Assembly: GCF_000237925.1 (NCBI RefSeq)
Contig: NC_031497.1
Span: 14,554,512-14,618,511 of the forward strand
DNA length: 64,000 nucleotides
From: Schistosoma mansoni
Taxonomy: Eukaryota > Platyhelminthes > Trematoda > Strigeidida > Schistosomatidae
Reading direction: 5' to 3'
Positions 51,602-62,642 of the stretch are shown piece by piece (within the stretch, counting starts at the first letter, position 1; each line of letters starts with the position of its first letter). Under the pieces are notes generated by a model, which saw only the letters and a program-made list of their open reading frames with translations, was not told where the DNA came from and did no database searches. Position numbers and translations under genes: made by a program.

Positions 51602-52783
51602 CACTGACTAGCATATTAAGGGCATGAAAGAACCGGTTCCCACCACATGTTCTTGATGACATGTTGTAAATTATGACTCGCACATTAACTGCTGTCGCTT
51701 ATTTTCATTTTTAAGTATGGGCACATCACGTTGTAAGTTCATCGAACTGTTGAGTCATTAGATCCGACACAGATTAGTATCATAGTATTGTGTTAATCCT
51801 GTTAGTATTCAAAGTCGACGTTAACTGAAACAATCAACAACCCTTTAATGTCAAACGACAATGGAAGCTGTTCTTCAGTTTTACTACATGTAAACGTGAA
51901 TGACCTATCAAGTCTATGCGTGATACTACAAGTAAGATGTAGGTCCGCCTACGACGGGAAATAGAACTGGCCCATATTCCTAACTGCGGTGTCGCGGAAT
52001 GAATGCGAAAGTTCCCATTCTAGATGACTTTCACGAAGTGCTAGTGACTTCATGAATAGGTTTACTACCCACCTATGTTTTGGTCTGGTTAAAATGCATC
52101 TGGTAATGTAGTTACTTAAAAAATAGTTATTTTACGCGAATAATTCGTAGTCTGAGAACGTTTGTAAATATTTACGATGTGTATCACAGGTCTAAGTATA
52201 ATGTTAACAAATCCATGCACGCGTACAGCCAGTAAAGAAGCAGTTTTTCCTTGAGATATATTTTATTGTGCAGTTGTAGCATTCATGCAATCTTGATGTG
52301 ACAGAACTTGCGCAGGGTTTAACGTTACTGGTTCCACTTTTTTAAATAGAAGATTCAGATGTATGATTTGAAAGTGGAGTGCCAGAGGCCTGTGTTTGTT
52401 CTGTCCCAGCAAACTTCAGTCTAATCTCTTGAGCAAGTCATTTAAAGGTTTAGATACCAACTCTCTCAGTAGTAGATCCTATAAGTTGATTAATTAGTGG
52501 AAAACTTTGTTTTGCTCTGGGGGATACTGTTGTCTCTTGTATTTTAAATTCCTATGCTATGTCTATTGAGTCATCCTGACCTAGTTGACAGATCATATTT
52601 CAGGTCGAAAATCTTTTCTTGGGGCCTTGTTCAGTGTGTTAGAATGACGAGTGACAGTCACGATGTTGTGACCGATAAAGCTTGAATTTTTTAATCAATT
52701 AAGTAAAGGCATCTTATCCACTATAAGTTTTCTGTTCAATCGTTCTTACTGTGAATCTCAACTTGTTTTGTTTTTACTGTTAG
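51602..52783. other. Intergenic/upstream of Orai, nothing recognised
   Basis: No exon with a confident match. If Orai has an untranslated or N-terminal first exon it would lie here; the T-rich acceptor at 52741-52783 suggests something is spliced to 52784. Confidence 0.4.
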
Positions 52784-52791
52784 GACCTTCA

Positions 52792-53518
52792 ATGAGTTCA
52801 GACAACGTTGTTACTTCTTCAGTACTCCCAGATTCATATTCACTAGCTCGAAGACACTTACAGTTGAGTCGAGCAAAGCTGAAAGCCACTAGTCGAGTGT
52901 CTGCGCTGCTGGCGGGTTTCGCTATGGTTGCAATCATTGAATTGCAGGTTAATTTAACACTGACTGTAAATAAGTGATTTAGGTTGCCGTTGGTGAAAGT
53001 AAACCACCTGAAGGATTATTGTTTGCTTTCACGATTCTTTCATGTCTTCTCGTTGTCGTGCATATAATGGCTGTAATGATAAGTACTTGTATCTTGCCAC
53101 ATATTGACTCATACACGGTCCCTCAAGACTGTTATTTGATTGAGGAAGCACCGCACAACAGATTAAGAACGTAAGATACCTGTTTTTGCAGTTATCCATT
53201 TCCCCTTATAGATTTGTTGAAGTTGCATGGATTTGCAGTACTGTCGTTGGCATTATTTTGTTTTTAGCTGTGGTAACTTTAGCATTTTGGGTTAAATTTT
53301 GGTCTGTGAGTAGCTTGTCTGCCATAGCTGCAACAATTGTTTTGATACCGGCCATGCTCATTTTCGTCATTTTCGCCATATTATTTTATCGTGCGCTTAC
53401 TACCTACAAAGTTGAACGAGCTACGGAAATGATACGTAATATTGATATGCGCATGTCCTTTCTTAGAAGTGGAGTCCAGAAGATGTATGACGAAGATAAC
53501 AGGAAACAACATGTGTGA
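52792..53518 (+). CDS. ORAI: Orai-type calcium release-activated calcium channel
   Basis: Exons 52792-52947, 52983-53170 and 53212-53518; 651 nt, 216 residues. Introns are 35 and 41 nt, GT-AG. Orai subunits form the plasma-membrane pore opened by STIM when ER calcium falls. TM1 is clear: SRAKLKATSRVSALLAGFAM then VAIIE, with R35, G42, F43, V46 and E50 at the positions of human R91, G98, F99, V102 and E106 (selectivity filter). TM2 is FAFTILSCLLVVVHIMAVMI then STCILPHI; TM3 is VEVAWICSTVVGIILFLAVV; TM4 IAATIVLIPAMLIFVIFAIL then FYRAL. In TM3 valine occupies the position of human E190. The TM1-TM2 loop (VAVGESKPPEG) lacks the aspartate cluster of human ORAI1. The C-terminus (ERATEMIRNIDMRMSFLRSG) could form the STIM-binding coiled coil. 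ATG 52792 is the first in frame; a longer N-terminus from an upstream exon is possible, since the acceptor at 52783 leaves 8 nt before it. Confidence 0.94.
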
Positions 53519-54639
53519 CATCGAATACTTTTTGAACCTTTTCTAATCTATTCTTGTATACACTGCCCTCTTGTGTTCCTAGTTAAATATGAATTAAATA
53601 ATATAGGTTGAATATCTTACTGGCTTTTGCTTGTCAGATAGTTAATTTCCACTTAAGTCGTTCGCAGTGTTTAGCTTAGCGGGGTTATTTACCTTTTCAG
53701 TATTCAAGTGGTTATATAGGAGTTTCCTATATTTTTTTCTATTATTTATTTAACTGCGGATATCATGTTTGGGTCTCATTACTTGGTTTATATACTATGG
53801 TCTTATGAATAGAGCATAAGACACGGTATCGAGATGTGGGATGGGGAATTATATAGGCTTGGAGACAAATATTAAAAAGGAAGATGTTCATTATCATATA
53901 AACAGTCTTCAACGACTCTGTGCATCGTGGAGATTTGACCAAAGGCTCCTACAGCCCAATTAGGTTGTAAGACTCCTATTCGGTCGACAACCTAATTTTG
54001 ATACCATAAGTCCCTATTGTTTCAGCTACTCTTCTTTCAATGATTAGGTCCGGGTGTTTAGGTCATGTCCCGACAACTGGAAAACTGGTTTCCCCATAAA
54101 TAAACTCACAAACCATTACCAAACTGGAGAGGGAAAAGTTCCCACACACATTTAAGTGAGCTCAATTTCAGTGATGATTCAGAGCACAGTTTCGGAGTAA
54201 TTGAATCTTAATTTATAAAATATACCCGCATGAAGCTACTTCACTCATCATGAGGCTGGTATCGGCTATTATGGCCGCTCTCCTTTGGATTAAGCTTGGT
54301 GCCAAACAGACTAGTGATTGGTATGACTGAGATGTGATTAGTAAACACTTGTTAGTTCGTTTGAGTGATATTTTAAAGTACGTTAAGGGATAGTTTTCTC
54401 AGTTCGGTGTGAATATTTACAACCTATTACAATTACGCCTGCATGTTTTCTTTTTGAAAGCAGTTATGTATGAACATTCACAAAACTTGTACTGAAATCG
54501 ATAGGCGAGTAAATAGTCTAGAAATGTGGACTAATTTCACTGATCAGTTAGTCGTAAGCAATGTACAACTTGACACGTGCATTAGCCTAGGTTACCACGC
54601 CTTACCAGGGTAGCAAGATAAGGTTTTCAAGATAAATAT
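53519..54639. other. Intergenic after Orai, nothing recognised
   Basis: Holds the Orai 3' UTR (attaaat near 53592 may serve as poly(A) signal) and AT-rich spacer. No exon or clear repeat. Confidence 0.45.
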
Positions 54640-55738
54640 CAAAGTAGTCATCGATTGAATTTTAAGGAATCGATCTCCTACCAAAAGGTCCACTTATCGA
54701 CTTAGAATACGCAGATCATATTGTCCTGTTTGGCGACGACGCTGGTAAAATGCAGAGTCTTTTGCTAGCACTCAATAACAATACCATATGTTTGGGATGC
54801 ATTTCTCCCCATCTAAATGCAAGTTGTTGCTCCAGGACTGGCCTGTGTCAACATCTGAACTAAGGATAAGCAGTGAAGTATTCGAATGCGTTGACAACTT
54901 CACTTATCTTGGAAGTCTGATCAACCCTACTGGGTTGGTGTCTGACGAAATCTCTGCATGGATTCAAAAAGCTCGTTTGGCTTTTGCTAACTTACGTCAA
55001 TCATGGCGAAGGCGAGATATCCATCTACCAATTAAGGAACGAGTATACTACGCATCTGTTCTACTTTACGGCTGCGAAACGTAGCCATTAAGAATAGAAG
55101 ATACTCGTAGGTTACTAGTATTTGACTACAGATGTCTCAGAAACATTGCTCGCATCTGCTGGGATCATCGGGTAAGTAGTAGTGAGGTTAGACAAAGGGT
55201 ATTAGGGAATGAGGGTAAATCAGTTGATGAGGTGATGAATCTTCATCGACTGAGATGGTTAGGCCACGTGCTACGTATGCCTGAACACCGATCACCACGA
55301 CGCGCTATGCTAACTAGTATCAGGGATGGTTGGAAGAGTTAGGGGCGGCCAAACCAAAACGTGACATCAGTGTTTGAAGTCACTGACTTCTAGTCTGAGC
55401 CATGTTGGTAGATGCAGACTACTTGGTTGGGGTCCACGTGACTAACGTAATCAGTGGTTGGAGACTCTGGACGATAAAGCTCAGAATTGATCACAATGGC
55501 GTCGGTGTATACGCTCTATGTCTTTCTTAAACTGTGACGTTAAAATTGCTGTCTGCCTTTCTACCAACTAACTTTTATTTCCTGTACTATATCCTTATGC
55601 ACAATCTATCTTTTATGTATTACTACCATCGAAGTCACTACTATGAATTCCGTGTTCATCTTATGCTAACGAGGTGTGGCAACTTGGACCGATGCATATA
55701 TGTGCCTGCTCCTGCGTTGTAGCTGACTGACCGAGTCG
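54640..55738 (+). mobile_element. 5'-truncated LINE family A
   Basis: Starts within the RT at a degenerate catalytic stretch (DLEYADHIVLFGDDAGKMQS at about 54697-54756). It continues with SKCKLLLQDWPVS, VDNFTYLGSLINPTGLVSDE, LLYGCET, then a stop, and ends in the family tail cttggaccgatgcatatatg...gtagctgactgac. Several stops and frame changes. It aligns along its length with 19959-20781 where they overlap. Confidence 0.82.
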
Positions 55739-55889
55739 TATCAATGGCAGTGAAAAACGTTATGAACAGTTTGATTCGGGAAAAAATAGGGAATCCTCGG
55801 AATAAAAGAATCTCAAGTTACTTTTAAAGCTCGAGACTCAGGAAAAAACAGTGTCTGCATCTACAACATTACAACTTCCCTACGATCTG

Positions 55890-56149
55890 AGTCACTCAAA
55901 GTCTCCAGCCAGTGATCATGGTTTTTGTACGGAACCCCAATTAGGTGGTTTGCACCTACTAACATGGCTCAGATTAGTGGTAGGCGACTTCGCGGACTCA
56001 CAATGAGTCTCGGTTTGGTCTCTCCTATTTTGATTCTAACCTGCTACGATTGGTGGCTTAGTAATGTTAAGGCCCTCGATTTTCGGCCACTAATTCCTAG
56101 GTTTAAACCCCTCTCCACCTACTTCTGTTTGGGCAACTGTGTAATATCA
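55890..56149 (-). mobile_element. Family C LINE piece, left of the family B insertion
   Basis: This is the reverse complement of 32496-32755, nearly identical over about 240 bp (including cctaggtttaaacccctctc). The match to the 32-kb copy resumes at 59787, on the far side of the family B LINE. Confidence 0.85.
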
Positions 56150-56563
56150 AAGTCCTACTCACTGCCTTCTCGTGGCGGGGGTGTTGTTTACGAAAGTGAG
56201 AGGACGAAAAGCGAATGTCCGGCGCTATAACCGGATTGGTGGACACGGAGGGTCCACCTAGGGGAGTTGGAAAACCCTGATTCCAAACCAATGGTGCACA
56301 TGGGCTCCAGTTTCCTGATGGAACGAATGGCGGAAGAACCTGTCATTGGTCAACGACTACCATGGGACTGCATCTCCTCACGATGCTCCACTGCCTTGTG
56401 GATCAGACCTTTAGGTCAAAGGCTCCGGGTGTGGCCCCCTAAGAAAACCACCTGCTTCGGTTTGGGCACCCGGGCAGTATCACAGCCCACACACAAATGA
56501 ATGAAATGACGAACTCTATTGACGATTCTATTCCTGCTCATATTATAAGCAAGACAATTTACG

Positions 56564-56572
56564 TTATTATTA

Positions 56573-56608
<36 letters not shown>
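56564..56608. repeat. TTA/ATT microsatellite
   Basis: About 14 tandem ATT units with one interruption (tatcatt) inside the LINE, between its 5' region and endonuclease. Likely length-variable. Confidence 0.9.
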
Positions 56609-56609
<1 letters not shown>

Positions 56610-56758
56610 TTACCATATCGCTAATTCACCCCCTTTTACCCCCAATTTGTGTAACCTTACTCTTCAACTTATGCATCAGCTCGCTCTTGGTGGAAAATCT
56701 GTCCTATCTAAACGATCTCCAGTCACTGTCTGGTTGAAAGTGAATGCTTCCACCGATA

Positions 56759-57838
56759 ATGAATACTGAGGCAGTCTTTCTGAAACCGCGTACGCCGTTC
56801 AAGCTGGCTTCCTTCAACGTTCGCACACTAATGCAGATCAGACAACAGATAGGGCTGGCTATGTCTTTGGAAGGTCTTAATGTTGATGTTTGCTGTCTAT
56901 CCGAGACCCGTATTCAAGACTCTAGTGAAGTACTACAAATCCGCTCTCCATCTGTCTCGAAAAGCTTGTTCCACGTGCGCTTATCCGGGGACCCTGTGGC
57001 ATCTTCGTCTGGTCTTGCTGGCGTTGGTGTCGCACTAAGCGCTAGGGCTGAGGCAGCACTAATCGATTGGATCCCCATTAACAGTCGGTTATGTGCTGTT
57101 AGATTAGAAAGTTCCATCAAAGTGAGAAGAAACCGGCGTGAGAAACTGTTTCTTTTCGTCATCTCCGCCTATGCCCCGACAGATTGCAGCCCGGATGCAA
57201 TCAAGGATGAGTTTTACCATCAGTTAACAGTTCTTCTCCAGAAAGCGCGTTCGACAGATATTGTAGTACTAGCCGGAGACTTGAATGCACAGGTCGGGCG
57301 TCTAGGCACAGAAGAGAGTCGTCTAGGTGGCCGATGGGGACTTGTTGGTCGCAGGACAGATAACGGGGACCGTTTGCTGCAACTGTGCACAGACCACAAC
57401 CTGTTTCTGGCCAGCACTAACTTCCGGCACAGTCATCGCCGGTGTGCCACCTGGCGTCCTCCCTCTGCATCCCAAGCCTGGACTCAGATTGATCACATCG
57501 CGATCAGCTACCGCTGGCGTGGTTGTGTACAAGACTGCCGCTCCTTTTGGAGTACCTATCTGGAGTCTGATCATGCCCTGGTCTGCGCCAATCTCACCTT
57601 ACTTTTCAGTGGCCGAAGGATTGACCACCACCAACGGATTGATATTAGTAAACTGGCTGCAACTCCTGTTGCAAGTAAGTACCGAGCGGAGCTAGCCTCT
57701 AGGCTAGCTACCACCCCACCGAAAAGTATAGATGAGCATTGGTTGCATCTTCACGACGCCACGAAAATGGCGAGTAAAGCCGCTTGCGGCTTCGCGAAAC
57801 GTCCCGCTTATAAGCACTGGGTTTCTTCTGGCTCCTAA
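56759..57838 (+). CDS. LINE endonuclease (APE-like)
   Basis: An uninterrupted frame of about 359 residues from ATG 56759; the frame is also open upstream. The domain begins FKLASFNVRTLMQIRQQIG with the catalytic asparagine. It continues DVCCLSETRIQDSSE (metal-binding Glu), VISAYAPTDCSPDA, VVLAGDLNAQVGRL (catalytic Asp/Asn), WTQIDHIAISYRWRG and ESDHALVCANLTL (catalytic Asp-His). All key residues of the exonuclease-endonuclease-phosphatase fold are present, so the nuclease may still be active if expressed. It would nick the target for reverse transcription. Stop TAA at 57836-57838; the linker to the RT is out of frame. Confidence 0.85.
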   Translation: MNTEAVFLKPRTPFKLASFNVRTLMQIRQQIGLAMSLEGLNVDVCCLSETRIQDSSEVLQIRSPSVSKSLFHVRLSGDPVASSSGLAGVGVALSARAEAALIDWIPINSRLCAVRLESSIKVRRNRREKLFLFVISAYAPTDCSPDAIKDEFYHQLTVLLQKARSTDIVVLAGDLNAQVGRLGTEESRLGGRWGLVGRRTDNGDRLLQLCTDHNLFLASTNFRHSHRRCATWRPPSASQAWTQIDHIAISYRWRGCVQDCRSFWSTYLESDHALVCANLTLLFSGRRIDHHQRIDISKLAATPVASKYRAELASRLATTPPKSIDEHWLHLHDATKMASKAACGFAKRPAYKHWVSSGS

Positions 57839-58335
57839 CAACTGATGGAAGGCCCGTCGGTCTACTCCAGGTGACTGTGAGTTTGACTACAAACGAAGGC
57901 TGTTGCGAAATGAAATTGGGCGAAGGTTGCGTAAGAACCGAGAAGCCTGGTGGTCGGAGCGTGCTAATGAGATGGAAGCAGCAGCTGCATCTGGTAACTG
58001 ACGGAGGCTCTTCCAACTCATCCGAGCCACTGGCAGCAAGAAGTCTAGTGTGAGTGAAACAATCTGCGAGGATGACGGGATGTCAATCACTAGCACCCAT
58101 CGACGTCTTGGACGACGGGCAGAATTCTTTGAAGGGTAGTTCAACTGGCCTGCAGCTCAGGCAACATCGATCAGATTGTCTTGTCCACCATGGCCGGTGA
58201 CGACTGCTCCACCGAATGAGGTTGAAGTCCGCAAGTAACTACAACTCTTGAAACGCTACGAATCATCGTGCCTCGATTGCGTCCAAACTATTGGCTTCTG
58301 TCGTTCTTCGTAGATTGTTTAAAACCTGAGGAAGA

Positions 58336-59604
58336 TTGACTCGCGAGGAGCAGGCTGGTTTTCGTTCTGGTCGAGGATGCATTGATCATATCTTCATCCT
58401 CCGCCAAATGTTAGAATACCGTAATATTTATCACAGGCCAACAATCGTAGTGTTTCTTGATATCAGGGCTGCCTTCAAATCGTTGGACAGGACTGTTCTC
58501 TGGGATTGTCTATTGAAGAAGGGTGTGCCTGAGAAGTTCATTAACATCTTAAAGGCCCTGTACACGAACACCTCAGGCAGAGTGAGGGCATACAACCACC
58601 TTTCTCCCTTGTTCCATTCGAGCAGTGGGGTTAGGCAGGGTTGCCCGATCTCACCATTCCTCTTCAACTTTGCCATCGACGACATCCTAGAAACAGCTCT
58701 GGTGGATGTAAGTAATGGCGGTGTGGATATGTTGCCTGGAGAACGACTTCTCGACCTTGAGTATGCGGATGATATTGTCTTACTGTGCGATAATGCCCAA
58801 GGCATGCAATCAGCACTTAATCAGTTGGCAATCAGTGTCCGCAGGTACGGCATGTGCTTTGCACCCTCCAAGTGCAAAGTACTTCTACAAGACTGGCAGG
58901 ATTCTAATCCTGTACTCACCCTGGATGGTGAGCAGGTCGAAGTAGTTGAGAAGTTCGTGTATCTAGGTAGCTATATAAGTGCTGGTGGTGGCGTGAGTGA
59001 TGAGATTGATGCACGTATAATGAAAGCCAGAGCGGCTTATGCCAATCTGGGCCATCTTTGGCGCCTTCGTGATGTTAGTCTGGCTGTAAAAAGTCGGATT
59101 TACAACGCGTCGGTGAGAGCAGTTTTGCTCTATGCTTGTGAAACCTGGCCTCTCCGAGTTGAGGATGTTAGACGTCTCTCTGTGTTCGATCATCGTTGTC
59201 TCCGAAGGATTGCTGACATCCAGTGGCAACACCATGTTAGTAATGCAGAGGTTCGGCATCGTGTGTTCGGGCACAGAGACGATAATTCAATTGGTGTCAC
59301 CATCTTGAAACACCGACTTCGGTGGCTTGGACATGTTTTACGAATGTCGTCCCAGAGACTTCCACGTCGTGCATTATTTGCCGACCCTGGGACTGGTTGG
59401 AAAAAGCGGAGAGGAGGTCAGTGTATGACATGGTGTCGTGGCATGAAAGAAAGCTGCAAAGGGCTAGCTTCTGTTGGTCCTTCACGACACCTTGGTTGGG
59501 GTCCGAGAGATGGTGCAACACAGTGGCTAGAGACGTTATCAGATATGGCTCAGAATAGAAGCCAGTGGCGTTCCTGCTGCAACCTTCTTTTACTTTCTAC
59601 ATAA
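58336..59604 (+). CDS. LINE reverse transcriptase and C-terminal region
   Basis: A 422-residue frame (the start is arbitrary, after upstream stops). RT motifs in order: LTREEQAGFRSGRGCIDHIF, VVFLDIRAAFKSLDR, GVRQGCPISPFLFNFAID, LEYADDIVLLCDNAQGM (catalytic YADD) and SKCKVLLQDWQDS. The C-terminal part (VYLGSYISAGGGVSDEIDAR; LLYACETWPLRVEDVRRLSV; FDHRCLRRIADIQWQ; LRWLGHVLRMSSQRLPR) is typical of RTE-like LINEs in schistosomes. RT fingers upstream of residue 1 are in a shifted frame. The 62643-63673 copy repeats the last ~270 codons almost exactly. Confidence 0.88.
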   Translation: MTREEQAGFRSGRGCIDHIFILRQMLEYRNIYHRPTIVVFLDIRAAFKSLDRTVLWDCLLKKGVPEKFINILKALYTNTSGRVRAYNHLSPLFHSSSGVRQGCPISPFLFNFAIDDILETALVDVSNGGVDMLPGERLLDLEYADDIVLLCDNAQGMQSALNQLAISVRRYGMCFAPSKCKVLLQDWQDSNPVLTLDGEQVEVVEKFVYLGSYISAGGGVSDEIDARIMKARAAYANLGHLWRLRDVSLAVKSRIYNASVRAVLLYACETWPLRVEDVRRLSVFDHRCLRRIADIQWQHHVSNAEVRHRVFGHRDDNSIGVTILKHRLRWLGHVLRMSSQRLPRRALFADPGTGWKKRRGGQCMTWCRGMKESCKGLASVGPSRHLGWGPRDGATQWLETLSDMAQNRSQWRSCCNLLLLST

Positions 59605-59786
59605 AGTATGGTTCTTACTTTCCTATTTGAAAGAGTCTTCTGGTTGTACATTTTAGTCCGCCTTATCTTTTCATCCCTTCTCTTCCTACTTTCATTATTT
59701 TGTGTGGCGCATATGTACCTGGTGCCCTTTTGTACCAATATATATGTGTTTAAATAAATGATATTTATTTAATAAAATAATAAATA

Positions 59787-60395
59787 AATATCATTAGCCC
59801 TTACACTTAGTGTGGCTCATACCCAAGACCTGTTGAATGAGTGAAGAACGATGACAAAGATTGGGCGTCGAAACAGGCAGTTGTTAGAGATATGTAATAA
59901 ATATCTCAACCATCTCAGTCTATGGAGATCCCCATGTTGACCAACCAACTTGCCACCTTTGCTTGGTGCCGTATCTCTAACTTCTGTATCACTCGCTTTG
60001 TCGGTCTATGATAGACGAGGAGTACTTTGAAGACATTTACGTTACACAACCCACACCCTGCGCACGTCTTCTACTTTCATAGGTCGTGTTTCATATCCAC
60101 AGAATAGTACAAAGCGATTCGCTTCGTAGTATACTTGTCATTTGGAGGGCAGATAGATATCTCGTTCACAGCGCAAATGACGCGAATCGGAGGAAGCCAA
60201 TAGAACTTTGTTAATGCGTGGTGAGACTCTGTTGAACACCAAACTGTCAGGGTTGATGGGACTTATGATATAAGTGGAGTGGTCAACGTATTCAACTACT
60301 TCACTTATGATCAACCTAAGCGACGATCCAGGTCGGTCTTGAGGACGTTTTGGATTTGGAGGGCGAGAAGCGCATACCGAACCTGTTTACACGGT
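59787..60395 (-). mobile_element. Family C LINE piece, right of the family B insertion
   Basis: Reverse complement of about 31910-32495. Starts with the target duplication aatatca then ttagcccttacacttagtgt. Minus-strand RT remnants have many stops. Together with 55890-56149 it makes one family C copy interrupted by the LINE. Confidence 0.85.
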
Positions 60396-60641
60396 TTCTC
60401 TAGCTGACCAAAATACATGATTTCGTCACCGTCTCCATCGAATAAGACTATATTGTCTGTGTACTTTAGGTTGATGTGTGAACTTATTAGTAAGTCAATC
60501 GTTAAGAAGCTATAGGAAAGCAACAGAATGTCAATCACCGTCATTTCTAAAGATCTATGCAGTTAGCGTGTTAGGTTATGCTTCTTTCCTTTTGTTCCAA
60601 GTTAGTTTTAGCTTTCTTAACCTTTCTAAGAGTTAGAGACT

Positions 60642-60818
60642 TAGGTGGAGTTTTGTTCTCTGAGCTGGATTGTCTAGGTCGACAAGACAAGCTGTGAGTC
60701 ATATTTAGAAAAATCCGAACATTTCACTCCTACTTAGTTTGTGCTGATGATGCTGTTTAGAAGAACAATGAAATCTCCATGACCAAACCATCCAGCCCAG
60801 AAAACTAAACTCCACCTA
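60642..60818. repeat. Fold-back (MITE-like) element
   Basis: Ends taggtggagttttgttctct (60642, 29-bp arm to 60670) and its imperfect reverse complement at 60790-60818 (agaaaactaaactccaccta) flank about 120 bp of non-coding sequence. Three or four mismatches separate the arms. The hairpin at 22187-22240 and its aatcacccacctgag flank (aatcatccacctgag here, 60818 onward) suggest a common family. Confidence 0.7.
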
Positions 60819-60829
60819 AATCATCCACC

Positions 60830-61297
60830 TGAGCTACAAGTCTTCTTCACTATCTCAAGTTGGCGACTTGGGTCATTTTCCCTTTTGGGTTGTTTGGAGA
60901 TATTGTAACTGCAGGGTGGCCGTAAACCTTTTAAATCGTACCGTTGAGTGTTCTGTTAATCATTCTAATCAACTGAAATGAGAGCGGAACACAGTCCCAC
61001 CTTTTTCGGACCACTAACACTTGAGTTTGTGATATCTGCCTTTTTTGATAAATCTGATGATTTGTCTTGTTATGTTTCGTTCCCTTTCTCATCTCTTCTC
61101 CATTCATCGTCCACATCTCACGCGAGGATTTTATATCACTTTGCGTGTAAGTTGTCTTCACTGGTTATCACGTTCGGAACCTTAAATATATTTGCGACTT
61201 CTGAGTTGAACTTTAGTATTTCTTGAAGTTTTTTCATCCAGTATTACACGAGAATGCGTTTTCGCAATACAGCATGATCAGATTTGACAGAGATGTA
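60830..61297. other. Non-coding, nothing recognised
   Basis: Open frames on both strands (60931-61161, 60978-61226) overlap and have no motif. Confidence 0.4.
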
Positions 61298-61690
61298 TAC
61301 GAAATTGAGAGGACGAAAAGCGAATGTCCGGCGCTTTAACCGGGTTGGTGAATATGGAGGATCCACCTAGGGGAGTTGGAAAACCCTGATCCCAAACCAA
61401 TGGTGCACATGGGCCCCAGGATCATGGGGGAACAAATGGCGTACGAACCAATTGTTGGTCACTGGCTACCATGGGATTGCATCTCCTTACGTTGCTCGAT
61501 TGTTTTGTGGATTAAACCTTTAGGTCGAAGGCTCCGGGTGTGGCCTCCTAAGGAAACCACCTGCTTCGGTCTGGGCACCTGGGCAATATCACAGCCCACA
61601 CACAAATCAAGTGATCTGTGTGGCGCGCATGTATTGGGTGCACCTTTGTACGGATATTTATGTGTTCAAATAAGTAAATCAATAAACAGA
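61298..61690 (+). repeat. Short repeat, 5'-truncated copy
   Basis: Begins at gagaggacgaaaagcgaatg and follows the family through gacctaaa/gacctttaggt and the caaacacaaat block to a tail gtgttcaaataagtaaat. Sequence variants (ccgggtgtggcc, cttcggtctgggcacc) group it with the 5' region of the 56150 LINE rather than with the 27598 copy. Confidence 0.8.
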
Positions 61691-62132
61691 AATGTACTGC
61701 AGAACGAGCACCAGTCTTCCACCAAACCTTAAGCAATAAATGGTGATAATCTAATCTGTTTGCATCCATCTAGTTAGTTTCGAGGGTCCCCATGTCAGAT
61801 GACTATGGGTCTTTTGGTTTTTACAATTGAAAGGCTCATTGCAATGTGTTTTGAAAGTTTGTTAAAATTACTAGTTTTTTTTTGACAGTTGTAGCTTATC
61901 ACCACCATTATAATGATCTTTTATTCACTTTCCCAACTAATCAGTTTTTTATTGTTACTAGGAAATTCCACACAGAGTAATTGTTGTTATTTTGTAAGTC
62001 AGGTTTATTCTTTCGATTGTGAACAGTTTATAGCATAGTTATTAATTAAACTTGAACGGACAAGTACAGTTTGGTTTCATTGATCATCATTTTTCACTTT
62101 GTTTCTAGGGCACTTAAGCTTTTTTAGTAGAA

Positions 62133-62467
62133 ATGTCCTCTACATTTACTGCAAAGGATTCGAATCACTTTGATTATGTTATTATTGGAGGTGGGATTGC
62201 TGGTGTTGTGTGTGCTGAAACATTATGCGAACTCTTAAACCCAAGCAGGTTTTCTGGGGCTCTCCAGTCATCATCAGATCGTTTAAACTATGCATCTAAA
62301 CGTGTAGCACTGATATCGGCTTCTAAAACTGTGAAAACTACAGTCAATCTACGTCGAATAAGCAATATGATCGAAACTTTTGATGTTGAGGAGAAATCTG
62401 GTAGTTCATGGTCAGAAACATGGCCTGATACATTGACCGTAATCTGTGATACAATGATAAAACTAGA
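62133..62467 (+). CDS. PYROXD1: PYROXD1, first coding exon (gene continues beyond window)
   Basis: The exon runs from ATG 62133 to a donor GA|gtgagttc at 62467, 111 codons plus two bases. PYROXD1 is a nuclear/cytoplasmic FAD-dependent pyridine nucleotide-disulfide oxidoreductase. The exon shows the FAD-binding dinucleotide motif DYVIIGGGIAGVVCAETLCE (GxGxxG form), then KRVALISASKTVKTTVNL, RRISNMIETFDVEEKSG and TWPDTLTVIC, closely following the human N-terminus. An insertion of about 20 residues between the motif and the second strand (NPSRFSGALQSSSDRLNYAS) looks lineage-specific. A T-rich acceptor ttttttag lies 6 nt upstream, so a leader or UTR exon precedes. No further exon is found before 64000; the intron holds a LINE. 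Confidence 0.9.
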
Positions 62468-62642
62468 GTGAGTTCTATTTACTTGATACTTTATATCAGT
62501 CACTGGTATTAGTAATGTCAATCGTTAAACCATTTTCTTAGAGAAGAGTGTCGAAATGTAAGTTTGATGCTGGACCGTGGTTTTGATATACCTTTTATAT
62601 GTTAATCATATTATTTTATTATTTGTGAGTGATTAAATGACT

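Larger units (their letters stand above)
56150..59786 (+). mobile_element. Near-complete RTE-like LINE (family B)
   Basis: The 3637-bp element sits in a family C copy; the contiguous empty site is at 32.5 kb. It is flanked by aatatca at 56143-56149 and 59787-59793. Order: a 5' region (56150-56500) shared with the short repeats, a TTA microsatellite, an endonuclease frame, a damaged linker, an RT frame, and a tail ending in tgtgtttaaataaatg plus A/T-rich repeats. Compared with the short repeats its 5' end lacks about 100 bp. Nuclease and RT are in different frames, with stops between 57836 and 58336, so this copy is probably not autonomous now, though each half is well preserved. Confidence 0.9.

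Noticed and set aside
56497-56769. Frame with a poly-isoleucine run
   Set aside because: It is a translation of the TTA microsatellite upstream of the LINE nuclease.
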